A DNA stretch of 64,000 nt from JBBECJ01 sp963763325 (GTDB taxonomy: Bacteria; Chloroflexota; Chloroflexia; Thermomicrobiales; CFX8), in contig CAVXOL010000018.1 in assembly GCA_963763325.1 (NCBI GenBank), positions 347,192-411,191 of the forward strand, read 5' to 3'. A model generated the notes under the pieces. That model was given only the letters and a program-made list of their open reading frames with translations. It was not told the origin of the DNA and ran no database searches. Shown piece after piece: positions 1-8,747 of this stretch. Position numbers and translations under genes: made by a program. Numbering within the stretch: the stretch's first letter is position 1; every line of letters begins with the position of its first letter.

Positions 1-617
1 CGGCGTTCGCCAGGTTCGCGGCCCGGGAGGCGGCCCATCCTCACGAGGTAGACGGCGGCCAGTGTGTAGAGCAACGCTACGACAACGAACAGGACGCGTT
101 CATCGGGGAGCTTGAGCATCAGCGGGGCAATCAGGACCATACCGAAGAGCTGGGCCAGGGTGAGCGCGAAGTTGGAGAGGGCGTTGGCATTGTCGAGCCG
201 TTCAGCTGGGACGATCCGGGCGACGGTGGCTGATTCGGTCGGCGAGAAGAATTGATGGACGATCCAGATGCCGAGCGTGATGGCGAAGATGGTGGTCAGG
301 CTGACCCCGGAACTGAGCAGGAATGCGACCAGTCCGGCCCGGGCGAGGTTAAGGGCGATCAGGAACGCACGCTGCGGCAGGCGGTCGGCCAGCCAACCAC
401 CGAGTAGACCGAACGCGAGCGACGGCAGGATCGAGCAGACGACGTAGAGCGAGGCGTAGATGCTGCGGTCGGTTCGGTCGGTGATCAGGATGAGAAGGCC
501 ATAGAGCAGGGCGGCCTGAGCGGTCTGCGACAGCAGCCTGGCGATCCACCAGGCACGGAAGACCGGGTCACTCAAGAGCCTCAGGTTGTCAGTCTCGTCG
601 CTCTTGCGTCCGAACAT
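1..617 (-). CDS. MFS-type efflux transporter, N-terminal part (cut by window edge)
   Basis: The minus strand is open for 205 codons from an ATG at 617 to the window edge, so the C-terminal half is missing. The N-terminus (MFGRKSDETDNLRLL) is followed by alternating hydrophobic segments. A loop reading GGWLADRLPQR after the second segment matches the conserved MFS loop 2-3 motif (G-x-L-A-D-R-x-G/P-R/Q-R). The stretch FFSPTESATVARIVPAERL is typical of the drug/macrolide-exporter-like MFS branch. It is therefore inferred to be an inner-membrane proton-driven exporter; the substrate cannot be guessed. It is divergent from ftsH, with about 300 bp between the two starts, and nothing clearly regulatory was recognised in that gap. 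Confidence 0.8.
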   Translation of the reverse strand, partial: MFGRKSDETDNLRLLSDPVFRAWWIARLLSQTAQAALLYGLLILITDRTDRSIYASLYVVCSILPSLAFGLLGGWLADRLPQRAFLIALNLARAGLVAFLLSSGVSLTTIFAITLGIWIVHQFFSPTESATVARIVPAERLDNANALSNFALTLAQLFGMVLIAPLMLKLPDERVLFVVVALLYTLAAVYLVRMGRLPGREPGER

Positions 618-916
618 TCGCGGTTGTCAATCACGCGGACCTACGTGTCGGATCGTCTGGATGGCAGCATGCGTGCCATCGGTTCGTCCGCGTGTCAGCC
701 GTCAGGCAACTGAGGTATTAGCATCCAGTCGAGGCGATACCAGATGAACGACGACCGATGGCTGTCGATGATTGCCTTAAGTGTGTCCGAAATTGTGGCC
801 GGTGGATTATGCTTAGAGGGAACCTGGGCGCGCAACGAAGCGCGTAATGGCCGGCATGGGTCATCTCATGCCCACCTGTTTGTGCCGGCTATCACGGTGA
901 AGGAGTTACCGAAGCG

Positions 917-2909
917 ATGATGGACCCCTCGGGCCGCAACCCACAAACACCGAAGAAGCCCGCGGGCGGCAAGCCACCGGCTCAGACTCAGTCACGCTTT
1001 CGGCTGCCGGGCTGGATGCTCTGGTCGCTGCTGGCACTGCTGGCGGGGTGGTACATCTATATGTTCCTCTGGCCGGAGGATGATGCGCGGATTGCAATCA
1101 ACTACTCGTCGTTGGTTGCCGCGGTCGAGGCTGGTCAGGTTAAGTCGGTCGAGATTACAGGCCAGAATGTCGATGGTGAGTTCACAGAAGAACTGACATG
1201 GACTGGTTCGGAGCTGTTGGCTCCAGGTGAGGAAATCCCGGCCGGGGTCGATAGCGACGATGTCGAAACGGGGACAGAGTTCGAAGTCACAATCCCCGAG
1301 AACTCACAGGAACAACTCATCCCGTTACTCGAAGAAGCCGGTGTGACGATCGACGCCAGCGAGGAATCGCAGTCGATCCTGCCGACGCTGCTGATCAGTA
1401 TCCTGCCGCTGATGCTCTTCCTGGGCCTGATCATCTTCATGGGCCGCAACATGTCACGCGGCCAGCAGAATGTGTTCGGGTTCGGACGGTCACGGGCGAA
1501 GATGTATGACCCGGAGCGGCCACACGTAACGTTCGCAGATGTGGCCGGCGAAGAAGAGGCCAAGCGCGAGTTGACGGAAGTCGTCGACTTCCTGAAGAAC
1601 CCGATGAAGTACCACCAGATCGGCGCACGGCTGCCACGCGGCATCCTGCTGGTCGGTCCTCCTGGAACCGGTAAGACATTGCTTGCGAAGGCGGTGGCCG
1701 GCGAAGCGGGTGTGCCGTTCTTCAGCGTCAGCGCGTCGGAGTTCGTTGAGATGTTCGTCGGTGTCGGCGCGAGCCGCGTGCGGGACCTGTTCGAGCGCGC
1801 CAAGGCGGCTTCGCCTGCGATCATTTTCGTTGATGAGCTCGACGCGGTCGGACGGCAACGCTTTGCGGGCGTCGGCGGCAGCAACGACGAGCGCGAGCAG
1901 ACCTTGAACCAGCTGCTGGTCGAGATGGATGGCTTCGAAGCAAACCAGGATGTGATCATCGTTGCGGCAACCAACCGGCCCGATGTGCTGGATCCCGCGC
2001 TCCTGCGGCCAGGGCGCTTCGACCGGCAGGTGACGGTTGGCTTGCCCGACCGGCGCGGCCGTGAGGCGATCCTTCAGATTCATTCGCGGGGTATCCCGCT
2101 CGATAGCTCGATCGACCTGAACAATATCGCTGGTCGGGACTCCTGGATTCTCGGGTGCCGACCTGGCGAACCTGGTCAACGAGGCGGCGTTGACGGCGGC
2201 ACGGCGCAACCGCAAGTCGGTCACGAGAGCCGACTTCGACGAGGCACTTGACAAGATCATCCTCGGAACCGTGCGTTCCGCCCTGCTGAACGAGAACGAT
2301 CGTCTGGTGGTGGCATACCACGAGGCTGGACACGCGATCATGGCGCACTTCTCGCCGGGATCTGACCCACTGCGGAAGGTGTCGATCGTGCCGCGTGGAC
2401 GGGCGCTGGGGGTGACGATTCAGACACCAGCCGAGGATAAGTACAACTATCCGAAGCAGTATCTGGTTGCGCGGATCGCGGTGATGATGGGTGGCCGCGC
2501 GGCCGAGATGATCGTCTTCGATGAGGTGACGACTGGCGCCCAGAACGACCTGAAGGAAGCGACTGAGCTGGCCAAGCGAATGGTCGGGCTGTGGGGCATG
2601 AGCGAGGAGATTGGCCCGATCTATCTCGGCTCAGGCGAGCAGCATGTCTTCCTGGGTCGCGAGTTGACGCAGGATCGCGATGTGAGCGCGACGACGATGG
2701 ACCGCGCTGACAATGCGATCCGCCACTTCGTCGAAACAGGGTTGCAGACCGCGTTGGAGATGCTCGAGCAACGTCGCGGCGACCTTGACGCGCTGGCTCG
2801 ACGGTTGATGGAAGAAGAGACGCTGGACGAAGAGCAGATTACCGAACTACTCGGCGCGCCGCCGGTTCCGTCGGAAGTTGCGGCGATGGAGCGAACGACA
2901 CTGGATTAG
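917..2909 (+). CDS. ftsH: ATP-dependent zinc metalloprotease FtsH, with one frameshift
   Basis: Membrane-anchored AAA+ protease that degrades misfolded and regulatory membrane proteins. Two membrane segments (about residues 35-53 and 153-177) flank a small extracytoplasmic domain. Next come the AAA module with Walker A GPPGTGKT (247-254), Walker B IIFVDELDAV and the arginine-finger region (RPGRFDR), then the zinc protease motif HEAGH (H468, E469, H472 after correction). The start ATG at 917 follows AAGGAG at 900-905. Reading breaks at the GGG run 2136-2138: removing one G restores NIAGRTPGFSGADLANLV, which is the family consensus, giving 663 residues, close to the usual length. Because ftsH is normally indispensable, the extra G is more likely a base-calling error than a null allele. 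Confidence 0.95.
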
Positions 2910-2937
2910 GCATGGGTTGTCTCGTTCAAGCTAGTGG

Positions 2938-2976
2938 GGAGGGTCGGGAATCGGGAATCTCGATTCCCGACCCTCC
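2938..2976. repeat. Perfect 15-bp inverted repeat after ftsH
   Basis: Arms 2938-2952 and 2962-2976 are exact reverse complements (GGAGGGTCGGGAATC) around a 9-nt loop. It lies 29 bp after the ftsH stop and could end transcription, but no T-run follows. The loop repeats the arm text (GGGAATC), and similar GGGAATCGG/CGGGAGTCG wording recurs near 30.0 and 30.3 kb. It may therefore be a member of a dispersed repeat family and not a dedicated terminator. Confidence 0.6.
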
Positions 2977-3007
2977 GTGTTGAACCGGCATCAATCCGAG
3001 CCGATTC

Positions 3008-3016
3008 TGGTATATT
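3008..3016 (+). promoter_or_regulatory. Possible extended -10 promoter for fabD-fabF
   Basis: TATATT at 3011-3016 is preceded by TG one base upstream, giving an extended -10 element about 60 bp before the fabD start. No good -35 hexamer sits at 16-18 bp spacing. This is the only AT-rich stretch between ftsH and fabD. Confidence 0.35.
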
Positions 3017-3082
3017 GCCGCATACACAGATGCCGCAGAGAACCGCGTCGCGTACAAGCTTGTCGAATCATTGGGGGGCCAA

Positions 3083-4108
3083 GTGCCAAGCGCACAGCAG
3101 CCAATTGAGATGGCGATTGCAGATGAGCGGGTAGCATTTGTCTTTCCCGGTCAGGGAAGTCAGTATGTTGGAATGGGCGAGCGGCTGCATGAGATCTCTG
3201 GTGCCGCCCGCCGCGTGTTTGCCCAGGCAGATGAAGCGCTTGGCTTTTCGCTCTCAAAGCTCTGTTTCGATGGTCCAGCAGACGAGCTACAGGACACGAT
3301 CAATGCCCAGCCAGCGATTCTGACAGTCAGTCACGCGGCGCTCGAAGCATTACGCGAGCGCTGGCAACTGGTTGGAGGTGCGATCGCGCCGAGCGCCGTT
3401 GCGGGACATTCGCTCGGTGAGTACAACGCTTTGGTGTCGGCGGGCTCGCTCGACTTCGGAGATGCGGTCCGGCTCGTGCGCGAGCGCGGTCGGCTGATGC
3501 AGGAGGCGGGGCGTGAGCGCCCCGGCGGAATGGCGGCAGTTATCGGACTGAGCAGCGAGACGCTCGCGAAGGTCTGCCAGCTCGCGTCGATGGATGGCGA
3601 GATCGTGGTTGTCGCAAATGACAATGGGCCTGGCCAGACTGTGATCTCAGGCGAACTTCGGGCGCTCGAACGCGCGATGGAGTTGGCAACGCTCCACGGT
3701 GCGAAGAAGGTTGTCCGGCTGGGGATCAGCATTGCATCGCACTCTCCGCTGATGGAGCGTGCCGGGCTGCAACTCATCGACGTGGCGTCGCGGGTCAGCT
3801 TCAGTGAGCCAGCGACACCGGTCGTGGCGAACCTGACCGGGCGTTTCGTGACATCGGTCGAGGAGATCCGCAAGAACGTCGGCCAGCAGATGGTGCGGCC
3901 CGTCCAATGGACTGGCTCAGTCTACGAGATGGTTGATGCCGGTGTCGGAACGTTCCTTGAGGTCGGTCCTGGGCAGGTGCTGAGCGGGCTGATCAAGCGC
4001 ATCCGACGTGAGGTGAAGACGCTGTCGGTGGCTGATCTCGGATTGCCGCTTGGATCGTCTGAGAAGACCTCCAATTTGCGTGCAGAAAAGCTTCTGAGCA
4101 GGAAATAA
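3083..4108 (+). CDS. fabD: Malonyl-CoA:ACP transacylase FabD
   Basis: Loads malonyl groups from CoA onto acyl carrier protein for type II fatty-acid synthesis in the cytoplasm. The substrate-binding motif FPGQGSQ lies near the N-terminus and the nucleophile elbow is GHSLGE (Ser about residue 110). A conserved arginine-rich stretch (VRERGRLMQEA) and the catalytic-His region SHSPLM follow, with the typical VGPGQVL near the end. The GTG at 3083 was chosen because a G-rich Shine-Dalgarno-like run (3072-3078) precedes it; a TTG at 3071 is an in-frame alternative. The end reaches about 25 residues past the usual family end. It is followed by fabF after 65 bp, so the two are probably one transcript. 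acpP and fabG, often found between them, are absent. Confidence 0.93.
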   Translation: MPSAQQPIEMAIADERVAFVFPGQGSQYVGMGERLHEISGAARRVFAQADEALGFSLSKLCFDGPADELQDTINAQPAILTVSHAALEALRERWQLVGGAIAPSAVAGHSLGEYNALVSAGSLDFGDAVRLVRERGRLMQEAGRERPGGMAAVIGLSSETLAKVCQLASMDGEIVVVANDNGPGQTVISGELRALERAMELATLHGAKKVVRLGISIASHSPLMERAGLQLIDVASRVSFSEPATPVVANLTGRFVTSVEEIRKNVGQQMVRPVQWTGSVYEMVDAGVGTFLEVGPGQVLSGLIKRIRREVKTLSVADLGLPLGSSEKTSNLRAEKLLSRK

Positions 4109-4173
4109 CAAGTACCGGGGGAAGCGCGGCCTCGCGTCGGGCGATTGAAACGGTCGGGGAGGAACAGGCAAGC

Positions 4174-5409
4174 GTGCATCGAGTTGTCGTGACGGGTATG
4201 GGGGCGATCACACCGATCGGGAATGATGTTGAGACGTTCTGGCAGCGGCTGACAGCGGGCGAAGGAGGCATCGCGCGGATCGCGGCATTCGATCCGGACC
4301 CGCTTGAGGTACAGATCGCCGCCGAGGTGAAAGATTTCGACCCGACACTGTACGCTGATCGCGGGGATGCGAAGCGGATGGACCGCTTCTCGCAGTTCGC
4401 GGTCGCGGCGTCGAAGATGGCGATTGATGATGCCGGGCTGGTGATCGATCCTGAGAACTCCGACCATATCGGCGTGATGATGAACACGGGTGGCGGCGGT
4501 ATCCCAGCGTTGACACGGGAAGTTCAGAACTACTACAACAAGGGGCCGCGACGGGTCAGCCCGTTCTTTATCCCGATGTTCGCGCCGAATATGGCTGCAT
4601 CGCAGGTTTCAATCACCTTCGGAATACACGGGCCGACGCGAGGATCGGTTGCGGCCTGCGCGGCGGGTTCACAGGCCTGGGTGGACGCGTTGCACGTCCT
4701 CCAGCGCGGCGAAGTTGATGTCATGATCACGGGAGGAACCGAGGCCGGGCTGGACCCGGTCGCGATCGCGGCGTTCGGGAACATGCGCGCGCTGTCGAAG
4801 CGCAACGATGAGCCGGAGAGAGCGAGCCGGCCGTTTGACGCCGAGCGAGATGGCTTCGTCTTCGCCGAAGGTGTCGGCGTGATGGTGCTGGAAACGGAAG
4901 AGCACGCAAAGGCTCGCGGGGCGCGGATTCTGGCCGAGCTGGCTGGTGGAGCGATGACGTCGGACGCGTTCCACATCACGGCGCCGCTCGAAGACGGATC
5001 TGGCGCGATGAAGGCGATGAAGCTGGCATTGAAGTCAGCCGGTATGTCCCCGGAGGAGATCAACTACCTGTCGGCGCACGGTACAAGCACGCCACTCGGT
5101 GACAAGGCCGAGACGATGGCGATCAAGCGCGCATTCGGCGACCATGCCTACAAGATGGCGGTGTCGTCGATCAAGGGTGCGGTCGGTCACCTGGTCGGCG
5201 CAGCCGGGGCGGTCGCGGGCGTTGCGTGCGTCAAGGCGATCGAGACGCAGATTGCACCGCCGACGATCAACTACGAGTATCCCGATCCGGACTGTGACCT
5301 GGACTACGTGCCGAACGAGGCGCGGCCGATGGAGATCAACGCGACGATGGTGAACGCGTTCGGCTTCGGCGGGCAGAACGCGGTCGCGATCTTCAAGCGG
5401 TACTCGTAG
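4174..5409 (+). CDS. fabF: 3-oxoacyl-ACP synthase II FabF
   Basis: Condenses malonyl-ACP with a growing acyl-ACP chain (KAS II, thiolase fold). The Cys-His-His triad is visible: C162 in AACAAGSQAW, H302 in SAHGTSTPLGD and H339 in VGHLVGAAGA. The C-terminal GFGGQN motif is present. The length of 411 residues is normal. GTG start at 4174 with the strong ribosome site GGGGAGGA at 4156-4163. It lies downstream of fabD on the same strand and ends in a rho-independent-type hairpin, so fabD-fabF looks like a two-gene unit. Confidence 0.95.
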   Translation: MHRVVVTGMGAITPIGNDVETFWQRLTAGEGGIARIAAFDPDPLEVQIAAEVKDFDPTLYADRGDAKRMDRFSQFAVAASKMAIDDAGLVIDPENSDHIGVMMNTGGGGIPALTREVQNYYNKGPRRVSPFFIPMFAPNMAASQVSITFGIHGPTRGSVAACAAGSQAWVDALHVLQRGEVDVMITGGTEAGLDPVAIAAFGNMRALSKRNDEPERASRPFDAERDGFVFAEGVGVMVLETEEHAKARGARILAELAGGAMTSDAFHITAPLEDGSGAMKAMKLALKSAGMSPEEINYLSAHGTSTPLGDKAETMAIKRAFGDHAYKMAVSSIKGAVGHLVGAAGAVAGVACVKAIETQIAPPTINYEYPDPDCDLDYVPNEARPMEINATMVNAFGFGGQNAVAIFKRYS

Positions 5410-5442
5410 GATTCCAGCGAAGCGGATTGAAATTTCTCGTTG

Positions 5443-5472
5443 GCCCCTTCTCGAATAGAGGAGGGGCTTTCG
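5443..5472 (+). terminator. Terminator after fabF
   Basis: Ten-bp stem GCCCCTTCTC / GAGGAGGGGC (one G-U pair) with loop GAATA, followed by TTTCGG and a T-rich stretch. It begins 33 bp after the fabF stop. Confidence 0.65.
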
Positions 5473-5492
5473 GTATTTGTTGACGAAGATGG

Positions 5493-5884
5493 CTATCGCC
5501 AACAGTCGATCCGCATCACATCGAAGTGATGATCGAAGGTCCAGACTGGCAAGCCTATCCGTTGACTCACAACCGCTAGAACGCCATCAGCCAATGAAAT
5601 CGGTTGAACAGGGTATCGCAACATCGCGATGGCTGCAGCAACGTAGTCGTCCTCTGCTGGATTGACAAACTCGGCTGTGCTCGCAGTTCATCGAACCCTG
5701 GATGCATACTTAGCCTCGGAACTGCGCAGAATCAATCTGTGACACTCAAGACCGTTGAGAAAGCACGACGACTCGCCAGCGCTCGATGAGGCGTTCAAGG
5801 TCGGCAGGACCACGTGTCGTGGTACTGGACAGGCCTGAATGCAAGCGCATACAGCGGCCCCGCGTCAGCGAAAACCGCCGTCAC
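5493..5884 (-). pseudogene. Decayed PIN-domain (VapC-type) toxin gene
   Basis: Reading the minus strand across about five frame changes gives a recognisable PIN ribonuclease of about 130 residues. The N-terminus is TAVFADAGPLYALAF, where the first catalytic Asp is in FADAGPLYAL. A middle part follows (DLERLIERWRVVVL). The C-terminal pieces are DDYVAAAIAMLRYPVQP and ISLADGVLAVV..IGLPVWTFDHHFD, the usual last acidic region (SLAD, TFDxHFD). The span equals an intact VapC, so nothing large is lost, but indels occur about every 80 bp. The GTG start overlaps the stop of the upstream gene by GTGA, the usual toxin-antitoxin layout. No other gene occupies 5.47-6.33 kb. Confidence 0.65.
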
Positions 5885-6174
5885 GCCCGGTCCAGTTTGC
5901 GTCGAAGGAGGTCTTCGGCAAGATAGCGTCGTGATTGACACTCACGTCAGATTCACCATGATCGTCCTTCATCGGGCGTAATCAAACGGATGTGTCGCTC
6001 GGACGATACTCTCGTCACCCCAACGTCTCGGTGATTTCCGGGACGTCGAATGCTTCGTAGCCAATCTGGACGACCTCTCAACTGGTGATCCGTTGACTCC
6101 CGGGCAAATTCGTCCAGATCGGCGCTGAGATCGTCTGAAGCCAGATTGTCGAGACATGACTGGCTCGCCTTCAC
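5881..6174 (-). pseudogene. Probable antitoxin remnant upstream of the PIN gene
   Basis: A minus-strand reading begins at GTG 6174 with KASQSCLDNLASDDLSADL and DEFARES, which resembles the N-terminal strand-helix of VapB-like antitoxins. After frame changes it ends in RRYLAEDLLRRKLDRA and a TGA at 5881-5883 that overlaps the GTG of the PIN gene. Size (about 98 codons), order and overlap fit an antitoxin. The family assignment is inferred from position more than from sequence. Confidence 0.35.
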
Positions 6175-6334
6175 GGTGTGCCCGTCCCGTTCCAGTGCAG
6201 GTACATAGAGCAGAGTATCGCGGACGCCTGCGACGAGTGGCGGCAGATTTGGTCACATTGGACTGCGGCCGAGCGTGGCTTTGACATTCGAGCAATTGCG
6301 GTGAGAATGGCGACGAGACAGGGAGGAGGATGCC

Positions 6335-7732
6335 ATGAGTCTTGAGGCGGTGTTGCGGAAGATTGACGAGCGGGCCGAGGAGCACGTTGCGGCGTTGCAG
6401 CGAGTGGTGCGGCAGCCGAGTATCTCGGCGCAGAACATCGGTGTCCGGGAATGCGCAGAGCTGCTGGTGTCGATGATGACTGAGCTGGGGATCGAGGCGC
6501 GGGTGATGGAGACGGCGGGGCGGCCAGTTGTCTTCGGTGAGATCCGGACGACCGTGGTCAATGCGCCAACGCTGGTGATCTACAACCACTACGATGTCCA
6601 GCCTCCGGAGCCGCTGGACGACTGGGAGTATCCGCCATTCGGGGCGGAGATTCATGACGGAATCATGTACGGGCGCGGGACGACAGACGCAAAGGGGAAC
6701 CTGCTCTGTCACCTGATGGCGATTGATGCGTTCCGCGAGGCAGGTGTGCCGCTGCCATGCAACATCAAGCTGCTGTTCGACGGCGAGGAGGAGAGTGGGA
6801 GCCCGAGCTTGCCGGCGTTTGTGGATGCGAACACGGAGCTGCTGGCGGCTGACGCGGCGCTATCGTTCGATGGTGGGTTTGCGGCGGGGAACAAGCCTCG
6901 GATCAACTTCGGGTCGAGTGGGTTGTACTCCGTCGAGATCAGAGTCCAGGGTGCTGAGAAGGATCTTCACTCGGCGCGGGCGCGGCTGGTCCAGAACCCT
7001 GCCTGGCGGCTGATCTGGGCGCTGAACGAGCTGAAAGGTCCGGACGGACGGATCAACCTGCCGGGGTTCTACGACAAGATCCGGCCGGTTGGCGACGCCG
7101 AGCGGAAAATGCTGGAAGCTGACGTCTGGGACGATGAGGCGCAGAAGCAGGACCTCGGCGTCACAGAGTTCATCGGCGGTGTGTCGGGAGTCGCTGCCCA
7201 CGAGCAACTGCTTTTCACACCGACATGCAACATTAACGGCTTCGAAACTGGCTGGATGGGTGAGGGAAGTAAGACGGTCCTTCCAAGCCGCGCGGCGTGC
7301 CGCCTCGACTTCCGGCTGGTCGCGGACCAGGACCCCGGTGATGTTGACGTAATGTTGCGGAAATTCCTCGATGAACACGGGTGTGCGGACTTCGAGATGG
7401 TTGGCCGGCGTGGCGGGATCGAGCCATCACGGACGGCGTTGGACACGCCGTTTGCCGACGTGATTGTGAATGCTGCGCGAGAGGTCTACGATCGGGAACC
7501 GACCGTCCAACCGACGGGCGACGCGTCGGGGCGGCAGGGCGTCTGGCTGGGTGGAAAGCTGGGTGGGATTCCCGCAGCCGGGACCGGGGTCGGCCCTCCG
7601 GCATGGCGCGGACACGCTGCCAACGAGTTCATGACGTTGGAGCACTACCGCGATGGGATCAAGTACGCGGCAACCATCTGGCAGCGGTGGGCGGAGTCGG
7701 CCCTCACCCCCAATCCTGGGCGAGGAGAGTAG
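6335..7732 (+). CDS. M20-family zinc dipeptidase/amidohydrolase
   Basis: Cytoplasmic metallohydrolase of the M20 dipeptidase-like branch that cleaves short peptides or N-acyl amino acids using two metal ions. Visible ligands and catalytic residues are H85 in NHYDVQ, D118 in GRGTTDAKG (bridging metal ligand) and the EEE run at 151-153 of DGEEESGS (general base plus ligand). A C-terminal GHAANEFM His follows. A dimerisation lid lies between about residues 195 and 330. ATG follows GGAGGAGG (strong). The last ten residues (ALTPNPGRGE) are encoded by the left arm of a dispersed repeat, so the natural C-terminus has been replaced or extended. The exact substrate is unknown. Confidence 0.88.
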   Translation: MSLEAVLRKIDERAEEHVAALQRVVRQPSISAQNIGVRECAELLVSMMTELGIEARVMETAGRPVVFGEIRTTVVNAPTLVIYNHYDVQPPEPLDDWEYPPFGAEIHDGIMYGRGTTDAKGNLLCHLMAIDAFREAGVPLPCNIKLLFDGEEESGSPSLPAFVDANTELLAADAALSFDGGFAAGNKPRINFGSSGLYSVEIRVQGAEKDLHSARARLVQNPAWRLIWALNELKGPDGRINLPGFYDKIRPVGDAERKMLEADVWDDEAQKQDLGVTEFIGGVSGVAAHEQLLFTPTCNINGFETGWMGEGSKTVLPSRAACRLDFRLVADQDPGDVDVMLRKFLDEHGCADFEMVGRRGGIEPSRTALDTPFADVIVNAAREVYDREPTVQPTGDASGRQGVWLGGKLGGIPAAGTGVGPPAWRGHAANEFMTLEHYRDGIKYAATIWQRWAESALTPNPGRGE

Positions 7733-7803
7733 GAACGAACGTTTACCAGATCGAGTCGGGAGCCCCTCGCCCAGTCCTGGGCGAGGGGTTGAGGGTGAGG
7801 GCC
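7699..7803. repeat. Dispersed inverted-repeat element, copy 1
   Basis: Outer arms 7699-7716 and 7787-7803 (GGCCCTCACCCCCAATCC type, two mismatches) enclose an inner perfect 12-bp hairpin (CCCCTCGCCCAG / CTGGGCGAGGGG, 7763-7788). The left end lies inside the 3' end of the M20 gene and supplies its stop codon. The right end finishes 14 bp before the SDR start. Related copies occur near 26.85 and 46.6 kb. Confidence 0.75.
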
Positions 7804-7816
7804 GAAGGGGGCTGTA

Positions 7817-8584
7817 ATGCCACAGCTAACAGGCAAGGTTGCGATCATTTCCGGCGGGGCGACGGGGATTGGCGCAGCGACGGCGCGGCGGTTCGTGATG
7901 GAGGGGGCGACAGTCGCGATCCTGGATGTGAATGCGGCAGCGGGGCAGGCGCTGGTGCAGGAAATTGGGGGGAGCGGCGCGCAGGCGCGGTTCTACGACT
8001 GCGATGTGGGTAATGTCGATGGTGTCGCTGGCGCGGTGGATCAGGCTGCGGCTGACATGGGTGGCGTGGACATCGTGTTCGCCAACGCCGGTGTCGGGAC
8101 GATTGTCGTTGGCGGGACGGTCGAGACGATCGATGTCGACCACTGGGAATTGGCCTTCGGCGTCAATGCGCGAGGGGTATACGCACTCTGCCGTGCAGCG
8201 ATTCCTCATCTGCGGGCGCGTGGTGGTGGATCGATTGTCATGACGTCGTCCAGCAGCGCGTTTATTGGAACGACCGGGAGGCCGACGCATGCGTACGCGG
8301 CGACGAAAGGGGCGCTGGTGTCGTTGACGCGTGCAATGGCGGTGTCCTATGGGCCGGAGAACATCCGTGTCAACGCGCTCGTGCCGGGGTTCGTGCGGAC
8401 GCGACTGACCGACGATGTCATGAGCGATCCAGCGCAGATGGAGGGAGCGTTGCGCGCAATTCCGCTGCGACGGGTCGCCGAGCCGGAGGAACTGGCGGCC
8501 TGCGCGCTGTTCCTGGCCAGCGATGAGGCGAGCTTCGTGACAGGAGCGACGCTGGTTGCGGACGGCGGCCAGACTGTGGCGTAG
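7817..8584 (+). CDS. SDR-family NAD(P)-dependent oxidoreductase
   Basis: Classical short-chain dehydrogenase of 255 residues. It has the nucleotide motif SGGATGIGAA (residues 12-21), NAG in FANAGVG, catalytic Ser in TSSSSAF, Y160 and K164 (YAATK), and the C-terminal GATLVADGG signature of the FabG/glucose-dehydrogenase group. The aspartate after beta-2 (ILDVNA) favours NAD over NADP. The substrate cannot be deduced. ATG start with a G-rich ribosome site (GAAGGGGG). It follows the M20 peptidase on the same strand with a repeat element between them. Confidence 0.88.
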   Translation: MPQLTGKVAIISGGATGIGAATARRFVMEGATVAILDVNAAAGQALVQEIGGSGAQARFYDCDVGNVDGVAGAVDQAAADMGGVDIVFANAGVGTIVVGGTVETIDVDHWELAFGVNARGVYALCRAAIPHLRARGGGSIVMTSSSSAFIGTTGRPTHAYAATKGALVSLTRAMAVSYGPENIRVNALVPGFVRTRLTDDVMSDPAQMEGALRAIPLRRVAEPEELAACALFLASDEASFVTGATLVADGGQTVA

Positions 8585-8747
8585 GCGTCGTATGTGGAAG
8601 GGCGAGTGCTCCTCGTAATTGAGTGTGACTGCCAGCGAGAGTCGGATGATGGCAGGCTTGGGGTGATCGACGCCCCGCTTCAGTGCAATGGTGTGATCAA
8701 TATCGTTAGCCCGACTCGCTTCTAGACATCGAGTTCCTGGATAGACA

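Noticed and set aside
1135..1974. Long minus-strand reading frame opposite ftsH
   Set aside because: It is a composition shadow of the real gene, with Ser/Arg-rich low-complexity text and no domain or start signal.
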